A DNA stretch of 64,000 nt from Bacillus sp. ISL-18 (GTDB lineage: Bacteria > Bacillota > Bacilli > Bacillales > Cytobacillaceae). Positions 1 through 8,458 of the stretch are shown here, in pieces. The number at the start of each line of letters is the position of its first letter. Positions within the stretch are counted from its first letter, which is position 1. The translations under genes were made by a program, and so were the position numbers. The notes below the pieces were generated by a model that saw only the letters and a program-made list of their open reading frames with translations, was not told the origin of the DNA and searched no databases. The stretch lies in contig NZ_JAGGQG010000002.1 of the NCBI RefSeq assembly GCF_018613415.1, positions 895,438-959,437 on the forward strand, given 5' to 3'.

Positions 1-130
1 AATAAAATTCTTTCGGAGATTATTTACTTTAATGATCATTGTTTACATTTATAATATTCCTCCCTTTGTGTAAAACCCATCTTTTATTTTCTGGTCAATG
101 AACAAACTTTAGGATGTTGAGTGAAGAAAT

Positions 131-163
131 AAAAAGAACCCTTGAGCCAAGGGTTCTTTTTAA
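131..163 (-). terminator. Intrinsic terminator after the molybdopterin oxidoreductase
   Basis: An inverted repeat (AAAAAGAACCC, short loop, GGGTTCTTTTT) ends in a U-run whichever strand is read, so it could stop transcription both ways. It lies just downstream of the minus-strand oxidoreductase gene. A nearly identical hairpin stands after ctaB at 3253-3282. Confidence 0.8.
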
Positions 164-197
164 ATTGACAAGACTAAATGTTTCATGTATTTTATTT

Positions 198-2615
198 TTA
201 TTTATATGGCAGATATTCTGGCAGCGGTACATTGATTACCGAAAGAGGTATTTCCAGCTTGATTCCCATTTGAAGGTCGTAAGGAGATTCAAGCCCATTC
301 ACTTTTTGAAGGGCTTCAATACTTGTACCAAATTGTTCAGCAATTGTACTAAGAGTATCCTTCTCTCCTACGATATGGGTTTTTCTCAATTTCTCGATTC
401 TGCATGCGGACTGCTTAAAGGTTGGCTGCTTTGATAAAGGATCTGTAAAATCTGCAGTCAAATCATTTGCAGCCTCCTTTTTATGCCAGCTTCCAAAATG
501 AAATGGCACAAAAATTAATCCTTTTTGTACGGATTCACCAATTCTAACTGGGACTTCAATTTCCCCTCTTGCGGAAATAATTCTCACCTTCTCGCCCTCG
601 ATCAGCTCTAGTTCCAATGCATCTGCGGTATTAATTTCCGCATACCCATTAGGAGCAGCCGCCTGAAGGTATGGCGAACGTGCGGTTTTGGTCCTTGTGT
701 GCCAATGCCAAACCAGTCTTCCAGTAGTAACCCATAAAGGATATTCCTTGTTTGGCTGCTCCACAGGAGGAAGATATCTAGTTGGATGGAGCATCGCTCT
801 CCCATTTAAATTTAATTCTTCAAACTCTTCCTTAGATAGCGGTCTTCCAGTAAACTGGTCCTTCATGAATGATTGAGTATAATTGGTTTCTGTTGCAAAA
901 CGGCCATCCGAATAAAGCCGGGTAGTTCCTTCCGGTGCTTTCTCATTGACTGGCCATCTTAACCCATTATATTTTTCAAGTTTTTCATAAGTAATGCCGG
1001 TCATGTCAGAAGGTCTTCCTTTTGATACTTTTTTCCATTCCTCAAAACATTCTTCTGGAGTTGAATATTGGATCAATGGATTTCCATCCTTGTCACGAAA
1101 ATCCATCCTCTTTGCAAAATCGAGCAGTATCTCAAAGTCAGATTTAACTCCCTCAGGAGGGTCTACTGCTTTTCTTAATAAATTAATGGTTCTATCAGCA
1201 TTTTCCATCGTTCCTTCTTTTTCTCCCCATAAAGCTGCTGGAAGGATAACATCTGCAACAACTGCTGTTTCTGTTAAAAATGGGTCCTGCACTACTACAA
1301 AAACCTCTTCCAGAGCCTTTCGAGCTCTTGCCCGATTAGGAAGAGATACCATAGGATTTGTACCAATGTTCCAAAAAAAGCTGATTTCTCCATTTTCGAT
1401 CATATCAATCTGTTCTTCTATCCCTTTTTCTGGACCTACTGGCAGGTTCTTTTCTTCCACGTTCCATAGCTCTGCCATTTCACGAATATGGTCAGGATTA
1501 TTTGGATTTCTATTTGCCGGATAACTTCCTACTCCACCTGCTGTACGGTTAGCTGAGGAACTTGGCTGCCCAGCCATATGGAGCGGCCCACAGCCTGGCT
1601 TGCCAATCAGCCCTCTAATTAAGTGAATATTATTAATTGCAACGCATGCTGTTGTTGCATCCGCACTTTGATACGTACCCTGGAGAGTAGTGGTCACAAG
1701 CGTCTCAGTATTACCAAGAATTTCTGCAGCATCCTTAATCAATGCTGCTGGTATTCCGGTAGCTTCGCTGGTGTGTTCTAAATCCCACTCTCCAAGCGCC
1801 TCTGCCATTTTTTCAAAACCGACAGTATTGTTTTTTATAAATCGCTCATCCAGTTTCCCTTCCTCTACGATAAGGCGCTGCAGTCCATTTAATAAAGCAA
1901 CATTGGTTCCGGGATATAATTGAAGATGCATATCGGCCATACGGGCCGTAGCTGTTTTCCGTGGGTCTACAACGATAATATACGGCTTTCCGGTTCTCTT
2001 TTTTCTTTCCATAATTCTTTCAAATAAAACAGTTCCCGTTTCGGCAGGATTATGACCAAACAATAAAAGTGTATCTGCTTCATCAACATCGTCAAATGAT
2101 GCCGGAACACCATCCGCACCGAAGGACTGAAGCAGGCAAAATTCAGTAGTAGCTGTACAAAGCCTTGTATTGGCATCTAACAAATGAGTTCCAATTCCTG
2201 CTCTGCCTATTTTAGCTATCGTATAATAGTCTTCTAGAAATCCCTGTCCTGTTGAATAGATAGCGATTCCATTTCCGCCCTTATCTTTTATGGTTTCCCG
2301 TGCCTTTTTAACAATTAGTTCCATCGCTTCGTCCCAGGAGGCTGGAACAAGCTGTCCAAACGCATCCCGGACCATTGGGGTCAAAAGCCTGTCAGGACTG
2401 TTGTTTGCATGCCATTGGTTTTCACCTTTTGGTCCTAATCTTCCTCTGTTTATAGGATGCTTCGAATTACCCTTTATCCCCACAACTTTATGATCTTTAA
2501 CGGCTATATGGCATCCACAGCCGACAGAACAGATATTACAAGTACTGTATACCCATTTATCGACCTCTCCCTGACTATATACATTTATATCCGTACGCTC
2601 TGTTTCCCAAGCCAT
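198..2615 (-). CDS. Molybdopterin oxidoreductase (nitrate reductase/formate dehydrogenase-like) with C-terminal LysM domain
   Basis: 805-residue member of the bis-MGD molybdoenzyme family (NarB/NapA/FdhF type). The N-terminal Fe-S motif shows Cys26, Cys29 and Cys33, but the position where the fourth cysteine is expected, in GRLGPKG, is Gly61; Cys35 could substitute. A probable molybdenum-ligand cysteine is Cys153 in NTRLCTA. The C-terminal molydopterin-binding region includes TTGRLVWHWHTRTKT. Residues about 745-790 form a LysM-like repeat (THIVGEKDTLSTIAEQFG onward), which is odd because LysM normally binds peptidoglycan while this protein has no Tat or Sec signal. The start overlaps the stop of the upstream gene (TAATG), implying translational coupling. 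The substrate cannot be deduced; no membrane or electron-transfer subunit is adjacent. Family call is firm, the reaction is not. Confidence 0.9.
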   Translation of the reverse strand: MAWETERTDINVYSQGEVDKWVYSTCNICSVGCGCHIAVKDHKVVGIKGNSKHPINRGRLGPKGENQWHANNSPDRLLTPMVRDAFGQLVPASWDEAMELIVKKARETIKDKGGNGIAIYSTGQGFLEDYYTIAKIGRAGIGTHLLDANTRLCTATTEFCLLQSFGADGVPASFDDVDEADTLLLFGHNPAETGTVLFERIMERKKRTGKPYIIVVDPRKTATARMADMHLQLYPGTNVALLNGLQRLIVEEGKLDERFIKNNTVGFEKMAEALGEWDLEHTSEATGIPAALIKDAAEILGNTETLVTTTLQGTYQSADATTACVAINNIHLIRGLIGKPGCGPLHMAGQPSSSANRTAGGVGSYPANRNPNNPDHIREMAELWNVEEKNLPVGPEKGIEEQIDMIENGEISFFWNIGTNPMVSLPNRARARKALEEVFVVVQDPFLTETAVVADVILPAALWGEKEGTMENADRTINLLRKAVDPPEGVKSDFEILLDFAKRMDFRDKDGNPLIQYSTPEECFEEWKKVSKGRPSDMTGITYEKLEKYNGLRWPVNEKAPEGTTRLYSDGRFATETNYTQSFMKDQFTGRPLSKEEFEELNLNGRAMLHPTRYLPPVEQPNKEYPLWVTTGRLVWHWHTRTKTARSPYLQAAAPNGYAEINTADALELELIEGEKVRIISARGEIEVPVRIGESVQKGLIFVPFHFGSWHKKEAANDLTADFTDPLSKQPTFKQSACRIEKLRKTHIVGEKDTLSTIAEQFGTSIEALQKVNGLESPYDLQMGIKLEIPLSVINVPLPEYLPYK

Positions 2616-3052
2616 TATTTTCCACCTTCTCTTTGTGTCTTTGGCAAATACAACTCTGGTACAACATATTTAATTTTCTCAGGACCAAATTGAACTTCCA
2701 ATTCTTTGGCACCTTCTTTAAGGCTTTTTTTAATCCTCTGGAATAGTAAATTCAAGTCATTAACATGTTGGGTATTGTTTTCATCCTGCCATGTTATCGC
2801 TCTTCCCCAAGCCCGAAAGGTTGAATCGGCAACCGAATCGTCATGGTATAAAATAGAGAGATTCTTTTTATATGTTTTAAAATCTTGTTCCTTCCTTTGT
2901 AAAATTTCAATTAGGTTCTCACAAGTATCCTTTTGCTCTTCCAATACCATCCTAAAAAGAATTGCCAATGGATTTTCTGCATACTGACTTTCCTTAATAA
3001 TCTTGTCAGAGTCTTCCATAATACTGTTAAATATATTATGTAACTTGTCCAT
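2615..3052 (-). CDS. Unknown 145-residue protein coupled to the molybdoenzyme
   Basis: I do not recognise this family. The protein is soluble-looking, charged and largely helical by composition, with no signal peptide or membrane segment and no Cys pair that would suggest a cofactor site; it has one Cys. A good ribosome site (GGAGG, minus strand) precedes the ATG. Its stop codon overlaps the ATG of the molybdoenzyme, so the two are made together. By position it could be a maturation or dedicated chaperone protein analogous to TorD/NarJ, or a small partner subunit, but the sequence does not look like TorD and this is only inference from context. Confidence 0.8.
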   Translation of the reverse strand: MDKLHNIFNSIMEDSDKIIKESQYAENPLAILFRMVLEEQKDTCENLIEILQRKEQDFKTYKKNLSILYHDDSVADSTFRAWGRAITWQDENNTQHVNDLNLLFQRIKKSLKEGAKELEVQFGPEKIKYVVPELYLPKTQREGGK

Positions 3053-3252
3053 TACCTCCCGCCTTCCTTTTAATTTACTTCTATCTATCTAGTAACCCTA
3101 TCCATAAAGGTTAAACCTTCGAAGCCGATTTTTAATAGAATTCTCATAATGCTCTTCCACAAAAAAACGCCAAAAGCAGCTATTGCAGGGGAGGATGGAT
3201 AGAACCAGAGGATACATATGCTATGAATGCCGGGGAAACTCCTAAAGAAAAT

Positions 3253-3284
3253 AAAAAGAACCCTTGAGTCAGGGTTCTTTTTAA
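3253..3284 (-). terminator. Intrinsic terminator after ctaB
   Basis: AAAAAGAACCC and GGGTTCTTTTT arms flank a short loop, with U-runs on both sides. It is almost the same sequence as the hairpin at 131-163. The stop codon of the heme O synthase gene lies at its edge. Confidence 0.8.
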
Positions 3285-4168
3285 ATAGACAACACGATAA
3301 TAGATATAAGAAATAACATCATATGAATAACGGAGTATCTAAACATCCGTTTCGCCCAATGATCTTCGTTTTGTGTAGAAAATCCGCTTATAGATAAAAT
3401 GATCCATCCGATATTTAATAGTGTCATAAATCCGATGAAAAACATACTAAGAGATGTCATGAAGAATGGTATTGGAATCAAACAGATAATATAAAATAAA
3501 AGGTGGATTTTTGTTTTCTTGATGCCTGATACGACAGGTAACATGGCGAACCCTGCCCGTTTGTAATCATCAAATCTTCGGATGGCGATAGAATAAGTAT
3601 GGGGCATTTGCCAAATGAATATGATGAGTGCCATCATCATAGGAATTAGTTGAAAGCTGCTAGATACCACAGACCAACCAATTAAAGGTGTTACACATCC
3701 TGATACGGCACCAATAATCGTATTCCATGAGTATTTTTGTTTGCTCCAAAATGTGTACAAGACCACATAAAAAAACCAACCAATAAATGAAAATAGTAAC
3801 ACTTCGGCATTTGTAAAAAGCAATATTAAAAAGCCTATTATGCTTGTTGTAACTCCTAAAGTTAAAACAAACTTCTTGCTGAACTCGCCAGTAGCACTCG
3901 GTCTATTTTTAGTTCGTTCCATTAGTTTATCTAAATCGGTTTCGTACCAATTATTTAACATTAATGCACCAGCAATGACAAAGGCACTTCCTATTAATGT
4001 AACAAAGAAAGAGGCAATATGTTCAGCAAGTGGAAGATGATTGATATGAGAAGATAAAAAATACCCTGCCAACACAGGAAGTACATTGATAACAAAGACT
4101 TTCCCTTTTATGAGGCTGATAAGGTTTATAAAGAATTTTTTAGGTGTTTTAGTTTGCATTTGATTCAT
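3281..4168 (-). CDS. ctaB: Protoheme IX farnesyltransferase (heme O synthase)
   Basis: 295-residue UbiA-superfamily prenyltransferase that would convert heme B and farnesyl diphosphate to heme O for cytochrome oxidase. The sequence is almost all hydrophobic helices (about eight or nine). The prenyl-diphosphate site is seen in NNWYETDLDKLMERTKNRPS, a divergent form of the usual NDxxDxxxDxxMxRTxxRP motif; the Met-Glu-Arg-Thr-Lys-Asn-Arg-Pro part is typical of CyoE/CtaB. The length fits the family. No oxidase structural genes (ctaC-F) or ctaA are adjacent, so this is probably a stand-alone paralogue. It ends at a strong terminator and is divergent from the DUF3231 gene at 4359. Confidence 0.88.
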   Translation of the reverse strand: MNQMQTKTPKKFFINLISLIKGKVFVINVLPVLAGYFLSSHINHLPLAEHIASFFVTLIGSAFVIAGALMLNNWYETDLDKLMERTKNRPSATGEFSKKFVLTLGVTTSIIGFLILLFTNAEVLLFSFIGWFFYVVLYTFWSKQKYSWNTIIGAVSGCVTPLIGWSVVSSSFQLIPMMMALIIFIWQMPHTYSIAIRRFDDYKRAGFAMLPVVSGIKKTKIHLLFYIICLIPIPFFMTSLSMFFIGFMTLLNIGWIILSISGFSTQNEDHWAKRMFRYSVIHMMLFLISIIVLSI

Positions 4169-4358
4169 AGCTGTTCCTCTCTCTTTCTATCCACCAGACT
4201 ATTCATTTTAACATAAAGATTCTACGAATGCTTATGGTTTATTTTTGAATTTCGTTCTGTTGTCAGATACTTAATGCTGCTTTTTCATAATAATTTCTTA
4301 TGCTTAAGGAATAACCAATTTTTGAGAAGGGGAAGTTAAAGAAAAGGAGGGGATGTTT

Positions 4359-5357
4359 TTGAGTGAAAAAGTTGAAATAATCAAGTTAACTAGTGCAGAA
4401 ATCTCTACACTATGGTCAACCTATTTGAATGTAAATGTAGTAAATTGCTTTATGACTCATTTTCTGGAAACTTGCAATGACCCTGATATTCTGGAAATTC
4501 TCAAAGAAACAAATCATTTCGCAGAAAAACATATGAATGAAGTAGAGCAATTATTTATAAAAGAAAAAATCGCCATACCAAATGGTTTTAAAGCCAATGA
4601 ACATGTTGTATCTAATGCCCCTAAATTATTTTCGGATGTTTTTTATATAACGTCTGTTTTGCAAATGTGTAAATTTGGAATTACTTCACATACAGCGAGC
4701 TTTACACTTGCTGCAAGAGAGGATATTCGGGTCCTATTTAAGGAGCTCATTGATGATGTCTCCCATTTATACAATAGAGTTGTCAATTGTATGCAGGAAA
4801 AAGGAATTTATATACGATTGCCTGCTATGAATTATCCATCAAAAGTAGATTATATTAACAATGAAAATATTCTAACAGGGTGGTTCGGAAAAAAGCGTCC
4901 CTTGTTAGGGATTGAAGTCACACATTTATCAAGCAATGGGTATCAAAATGATATGGGAAAGGTGTTATGTACCGGTTTTTCACAAGTAGCCCAGGATAGA
5001 GAAGTGAAGGATTATTTTCTAAGAGGGAAGAAATTATGCAAGAGTATCTCAGCTTCCATTTACGAGGTTCTAGAAGAAAGTGAGGTCTCAACTGGAATGC
5101 CATGGGATCAGAGTATCACCAATTCAGAGGTTGCTCCTTTTTCTGATCAATTTATGTTATACATAATAGGGATTCTGTCTGCTTTAGGGATCACTGGGTA
5201 TGGAGCAGGAATCTCAACCTCCTTGCGAAGGGATGTAGGAGCCATGTATGCCAATTATATAGCAAAGACAGTTGCATTTGTGGAAGATGGTATCAATTTA
5301 TTGATTGATAGAGAATGGATGGAACAACCTCCTAAGATAATGGATCAAGAGAAGTAA
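4359..5357 (+). CDS. DUF3231 family protein, copy 1
   Basis: About 332 residues of the DUF3231 family, common in spore-forming Bacillaceae and of unknown function. Two related halves, each a helical bundle, can be seen: LTSAEISTLW starts the first, and GIEVTHLSSNGYQNDMGK starts the second. No signal peptide. I take the TTG at 4359 as start because AGGAGG at 4345-4350 lies 8 nt upstream of it; the ATG at 4353 is only 2 nt from that site. The next gene, 126 bp on, is a paralogue. The halves resemble ferritin-like four-helix bundles, but no conserved metal ligands are obvious to me. Confidence 0.85.
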   Translation: MSEKVEIIKLTSAEISTLWSTYLNVNVVNCFMTHFLETCNDPDILEILKETNHFAEKHMNEVEQLFIKEKIAIPNGFKANEHVVSNAPKLFSDVFYITSVLQMCKFGITSHTASFTLAAREDIRVLFKELIDDVSHLYNRVVNCMQEKGIYIRLPAMNYPSKVDYINNENILTGWFGKKRPLLGIEVTHLSSNGYQNDMGKVLCTGFSQVAQDREVKDYFLRGKKLCKSISASIYEVLEESEVSTGMPWDQSITNSEVAPFSDQFMLYIIGILSALGITGYGAGISTSLRRDVGAMYANYIAKTVAFVEDGINLLIDREWMEQPPKIMDQEK

Positions 5358-5483
5358 CTTTTCAAAAGGCTAACTGTTTGGGATGACGTTTTTTTAAGCA
5401 AGTTTGATTCATTACGTCGATCGTATACTAGGGATAATTTCATCATATTAACTATTGAAGTGGTGTAGAGGAGAGGGATTGAT

Positions 5484-6521
5484 ATGACAAATCTTAATGA
5501 TAAAGAGGTAATAGCTGAAAGCAATATTCCACTTACTGCTTCGGAATTAGGGTTTCTTTGGGCACAATATATGAATGATACGTTAGATATTTGTGTAATG
5601 GATTATTTCAAAAATATTTGTAAGGATAAAGACATTCTTCCTCTTATCGAAAATTCCTCCAATATAGCAAAAAATGACATCCGAATTATTTCTGAGATCT
5701 TTATAAAAGAAAACCACCCGATACCAGCGGGATTTACGGATGAAGATGTTAATAAAGATGCACCTAGGCTGTACTCAGATTCGTTTATCCTTATGTATAT
5801 TCAAAAAGTAGAAGTACTAGCAATGGCAAGTATTAGTATGGCAATCGGTCTCTCCGCTCGTTCAGATGTAAGCATCTTTTTTAGAGAATTACTTAATTCT
5901 GTGTCTGAATTACACGATAATGCTAGAAAAGTTATGTTAGCAAAAGGTGTATACGTCCGACCACCGCAAATACCTAGTCCAAATCAGATTGACTTTGTAA
6001 AAAATCAAGGCTTCTTGTTTGACTTTTTGGGTAAGCATAAACGTCCTCTAACAGCAATTGAAATTACACATCTTTTTAACAACTTTCAAACAAATGCTAT
6101 GGGTAAAGCGATAATGATGGCTTTTGCTCAGGTTAGTCAAAACGAAGATGTAAAACAATTCCTTATAAAAGGAAAAGAAATTGCAAATAAACATATGAAG
6201 AAATTTGGTTCAATCTTAATTGATGAAGACATTTCAACACCCATGAGTTTGGACGCACATGTTACAGATAGTACCATCGCACCTTTTTCAGATAAATTAA
6301 TGATGTTTCAAACGACTTATATGATTGCAGCAGGGATTGGGAATTACGGTATGGCTGCTGGCACTTGTCAAAGAATAGATGTAAGTGCTACATTTGCACG
6401 CCTTGCAACTGAAATTGCTTTATATGCGGAAGATGGCGCAAATATACTAATAAAACATGGCTGGTTGGAAGAACCGCCGAAATCAGTTGATCGAGAAAAA
6501 CTTGCCAATCAAAGTAATTGA
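5484..6521 (+). CDS. DUF3231 family protein, copy 2
   Basis: 345-residue DUF3231 protein, paralogous to the preceding gene: both carry a PRLYSD/PKLFSD segment in the first half, an (A/G)IEITHL-type segment at mid-protein, an APFSD(K/Q) motif, and a C-terminal (F/Y)(V/A)EDG(I/A)N(L/I)LI...EPPK-like tail. An internal duplication is also visible. The ribosome site GAGAGGG lies 8 to 10 nt before the ATG. It is probably co-expressed with the first copy, although the 126-bp spacer could carry its own promoter. The strong hairpin at 6632-6671 ends the unit. The function is unknown; family members are widespread in spore formers. Confidence 0.88.
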   Translation: MTNLNDKEVIAESNIPLTASELGFLWAQYMNDTLDICVMDYFKNICKDKDILPLIENSSNIAKNDIRIISEIFIKENHPIPAGFTDEDVNKDAPRLYSDSFILMYIQKVEVLAMASISMAIGLSARSDVSIFFRELLNSVSELHDNARKVMLAKGVYVRPPQIPSPNQIDFVKNQGFLFDFLGKHKRPLTAIEITHLFNNFQTNAMGKAIMMAFAQVSQNEDVKQFLIKGKEIANKHMKKFGSILIDEDISTPMSLDAHVTDSTIAPFSDKLMMFQTTYMIAAGIGNYGMAAGTCQRIDVSATFARLATEIALYAEDGANILIKHGWLEEPPKSVDREKLANQSN

Positions 6522-6631
6522 AGGCAACTTCACTTGAAAGAATGAGACCTTATGATACTAAATAATAGATACGGTATAGAACTTCAAAACTTCTTGAAGG
6601 CTGAAGCTGTACCGATTGCCCGAGAAAAAAT

Positions 6632-6672
6632 GCAGGCGTGAATTCTTTGTGGATTCACGCCTGTATTTTTTA
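6632..6672 (+). terminator. Intrinsic terminator after the DUF3231 pair
   Basis: CAGGCGTGAAT and ATTCACGCCTG form an 11-bp stem with a 9-nt loop followed by TATTTTTT. Confidence 0.88.
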
Positions 6673-6713
6673 CATCAATAAATCCTCCTTGGATTCTAAG
6701 AAAAGTAAAACAA

Positions 6714-6745
6714 AAAGTCGTAAAAGTGAAAATAGAAAGTCGTAA
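6714..6745 (+). promoter_or_regulatory. Direct repeat AAAGTCGTAA upstream of the LipO-type gene
   Basis: The 10-mer AAAGTCGTAA occurs at 6714-6723 and 6736-6745, 22 bp apart, i.e. on the same DNA face. The spacing suits an AraC/YesN-type activator. One further copy lies at 34431-34440 directly before a truncated copy of the same gene, supporting a promoter-linked role. The rest of 6522-6862 holds only the terminator and AT-rich sequence. Confidence 0.5.
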
Positions 6746-6862
6746 TAGTAGTATTTCAATTTAATCTAACTCTTTTATACTAGAGATACGGATGTTTGAA
6801 AATTCAAAAAACGAAAAATCAGACATTTGTACATACTTGTTAATAAAAAAGGGGGAAAACGA

Positions 6863-8350
6863 ATGAAAAAGAAAGCGTTATCATTCTTTCTGATGTTGGT
6901 AATGGCAGTTTCAGTAGTTTTATCAGGCTGTTCCTCGAAGGAAAGCAGCGGGGCGGCAAGTGGAGGAGATTCAAAGGACAAGCCATATGAAATCACAATG
7001 GCCTACTTGTATTTTACCAAAATTGATGACCTTCCTGCAGTACAAGCCGAAATTAACAAAATTACCAAGAAGAAGATTAACGCAACTGTAAAACTTATGC
7101 CGATTGAAGCTGCGGCTTGGCAGCAGCAATCAACCCTATTATTAACAGGTAATGAAAAGGTCGATCTTATGTTGGCAACAGGAACTGCAGGTTACTCTTT
7201 GCCAGCAACAAAAGGACAGTTTCTTCCTTTAGATGATTTATTAAAGAAATATGGAAAGGGCATTATCGATGCTGTTCCTAAGCATGTACTTGAAGGAGCT
7301 AAGGTCGATGGCAAAATTTACGGAGTTCCAAGTATAAGAGACTTCGCAGCTAATTATGGATTTGTTATGCGAAAGGATATTGTAGACAAATACCATATCG
7401 ATCTATCCCAAGTAAAATCTTTTGAAGATTTAAACAATGTCTTCAAAACTGTAAAAGAAAACGAACCCGGCATGGCACCAATTGCTAACACCACAACATT
7501 TAACCAACCTGCAATGGTTATCGACGGTGGGAATTTTGATATTCTTGGAGACTCTTTAGGTGTAGTATCCTTTAAAGAAAAAAAGGTTGTAAATTTATTT
7601 GAACAGCCAGAGTATGTTAAAGCTGTGGATCTTGCAAGACAATGGTATAAAGCAGGATATACCTTGAAAAATGCAGCAAACATTACCGATGCCAACGTAT
7701 CTATGGTTAAATCAGGTAAAGGCTTTGGTTACTTCTCGCATCAGAAGCCAGGATTTGCTCTACAGGAATCAGCAATGACAGGGCATGAAATGGTAGCTGT
7801 TACCTTTACAAAGCCATATTCTTACACAGATGCTGCAATCGGGCTTAACTTGGCAATCACTAGAAACAGCCAAAATCCGGAAAAAACAATGCAATTCTTG
7901 AACCTACTTTATACCGACAAAGATATTATGAATCTGTTAGCGAATGGTATTGAGGGTAAGCACTACCAGGTTAATTCCGATGGAACGATTAAATTACCAG
8001 ATGGAGTAAAAGAATCAAACTATGTATTCAATCAGTGGGAACTTGGAGACAATGCTTTGACTCGTGTTTGGCAAGGCAATGATGTGAACTATTGGGATGA
8101 AATGCTTAAATTTAATGATTCAGCGGTCATTTCTCCAGCATTTGGTTTCCAGTTTAATCCTGATCCGGTTAAAACAGAAATTGCAGCAAGTACAAACGTT
8201 ATCAATCAATACAAAGCTGCACTTGAAGCAGGAGCATTAGATCCTAATAAGACTTTCCCAGAATTTAATAAAAAACTTAAAGCGGCAGGCATTGATAAAA
8301 TCATCGCTGAAAAGCAAAAGCAATTTGATGAGTGGAAAAAGAATAAATAA
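6863..8350 (+). CDS. LipO-type sugar ABC transporter substrate-binding lipoprotein
   Basis: 495-residue lipoprotein that should sit on the outer face of the membrane and bind an oligosaccharide. A Lys-rich N-terminus, hydrophobic stretch and lipobox LSGC (Cys at about residue 23) show lipoprotein processing, followed by a Ser/Gly-rich linker. The body matches extracellular solute-binding proteins of the LipO/LplA class with a C-terminal DUF3502 domain (about 360-495). Start chosen at 6863 from the GGGGGAAA ribosome site. No permease or ATPase genes are adjacent, so it must work with a transporter encoded elsewhere. It is followed by a hairpin and by a GH3 glycosidase that may act on the imported sugar. 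Two decayed copies of its 3' part lie at 34449 and 38904. Confidence 0.88.
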   Translation: MKKKALSFFLMLVMAVSVVLSGCSSKESSGAASGGDSKDKPYEITMAYLYFTKIDDLPAVQAEINKITKKKINATVKLMPIEAAAWQQQSTLLLTGNEKVDLMLATGTAGYSLPATKGQFLPLDDLLKKYGKGIIDAVPKHVLEGAKVDGKIYGVPSIRDFAANYGFVMRKDIVDKYHIDLSQVKSFEDLNNVFKTVKENEPGMAPIANTTTFNQPAMVIDGGNFDILGDSLGVVSFKEKKVVNLFEQPEYVKAVDLARQWYKAGYTLKNAANITDANVSMVKSGKGFGYFSHQKPGFALQESAMTGHEMVAVTFTKPYSYTDAAIGLNLAITRNSQNPEKTMQFLNLLYTDKDIMNLLANGIEGKHYQVNSDGTIKLPDGVKESNYVFNQWELGDNALTRVWQGNDVNYWDEMLKFNDSAVISPAFGFQFNPDPVKTEIAASTNVINQYKAALEAGALDPNKTFPEFNKKLKAAGIDKIIAEKQKQFDEWKKNK

Positions 8351-8356
8351 CGAATA

Positions 8357-8397
8357 AGAGAGAGCTAGTGAGAATTTAACTAGTTCTCTTCTCTTAT
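8357..8397 (+). terminator. Hairpin terminator after the lipoprotein gene
   Basis: AGAGAGCTAGT and ACTAGTTCTCTT form an imperfect stem followed by a pyrimidine-rich run. The same hairpin follows both truncated gene copies (about 34802-34840 and 39576-39615). Confidence 0.65.
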
Positions 8398-8458
8398 GGC
8401 TGCAAATTTTTCTCAAAAGTCGAAAAACGGTTTTAATCAATTTTAAGAGGTGAAAGAA

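Noticed and set aside
3120..3240. GC-richer stretch between ctaB and the 145-residue protein gene
   Set aside because: Looked like a possible gene remnant, but no frame longer than about 25 codons or recognisable motif was found.
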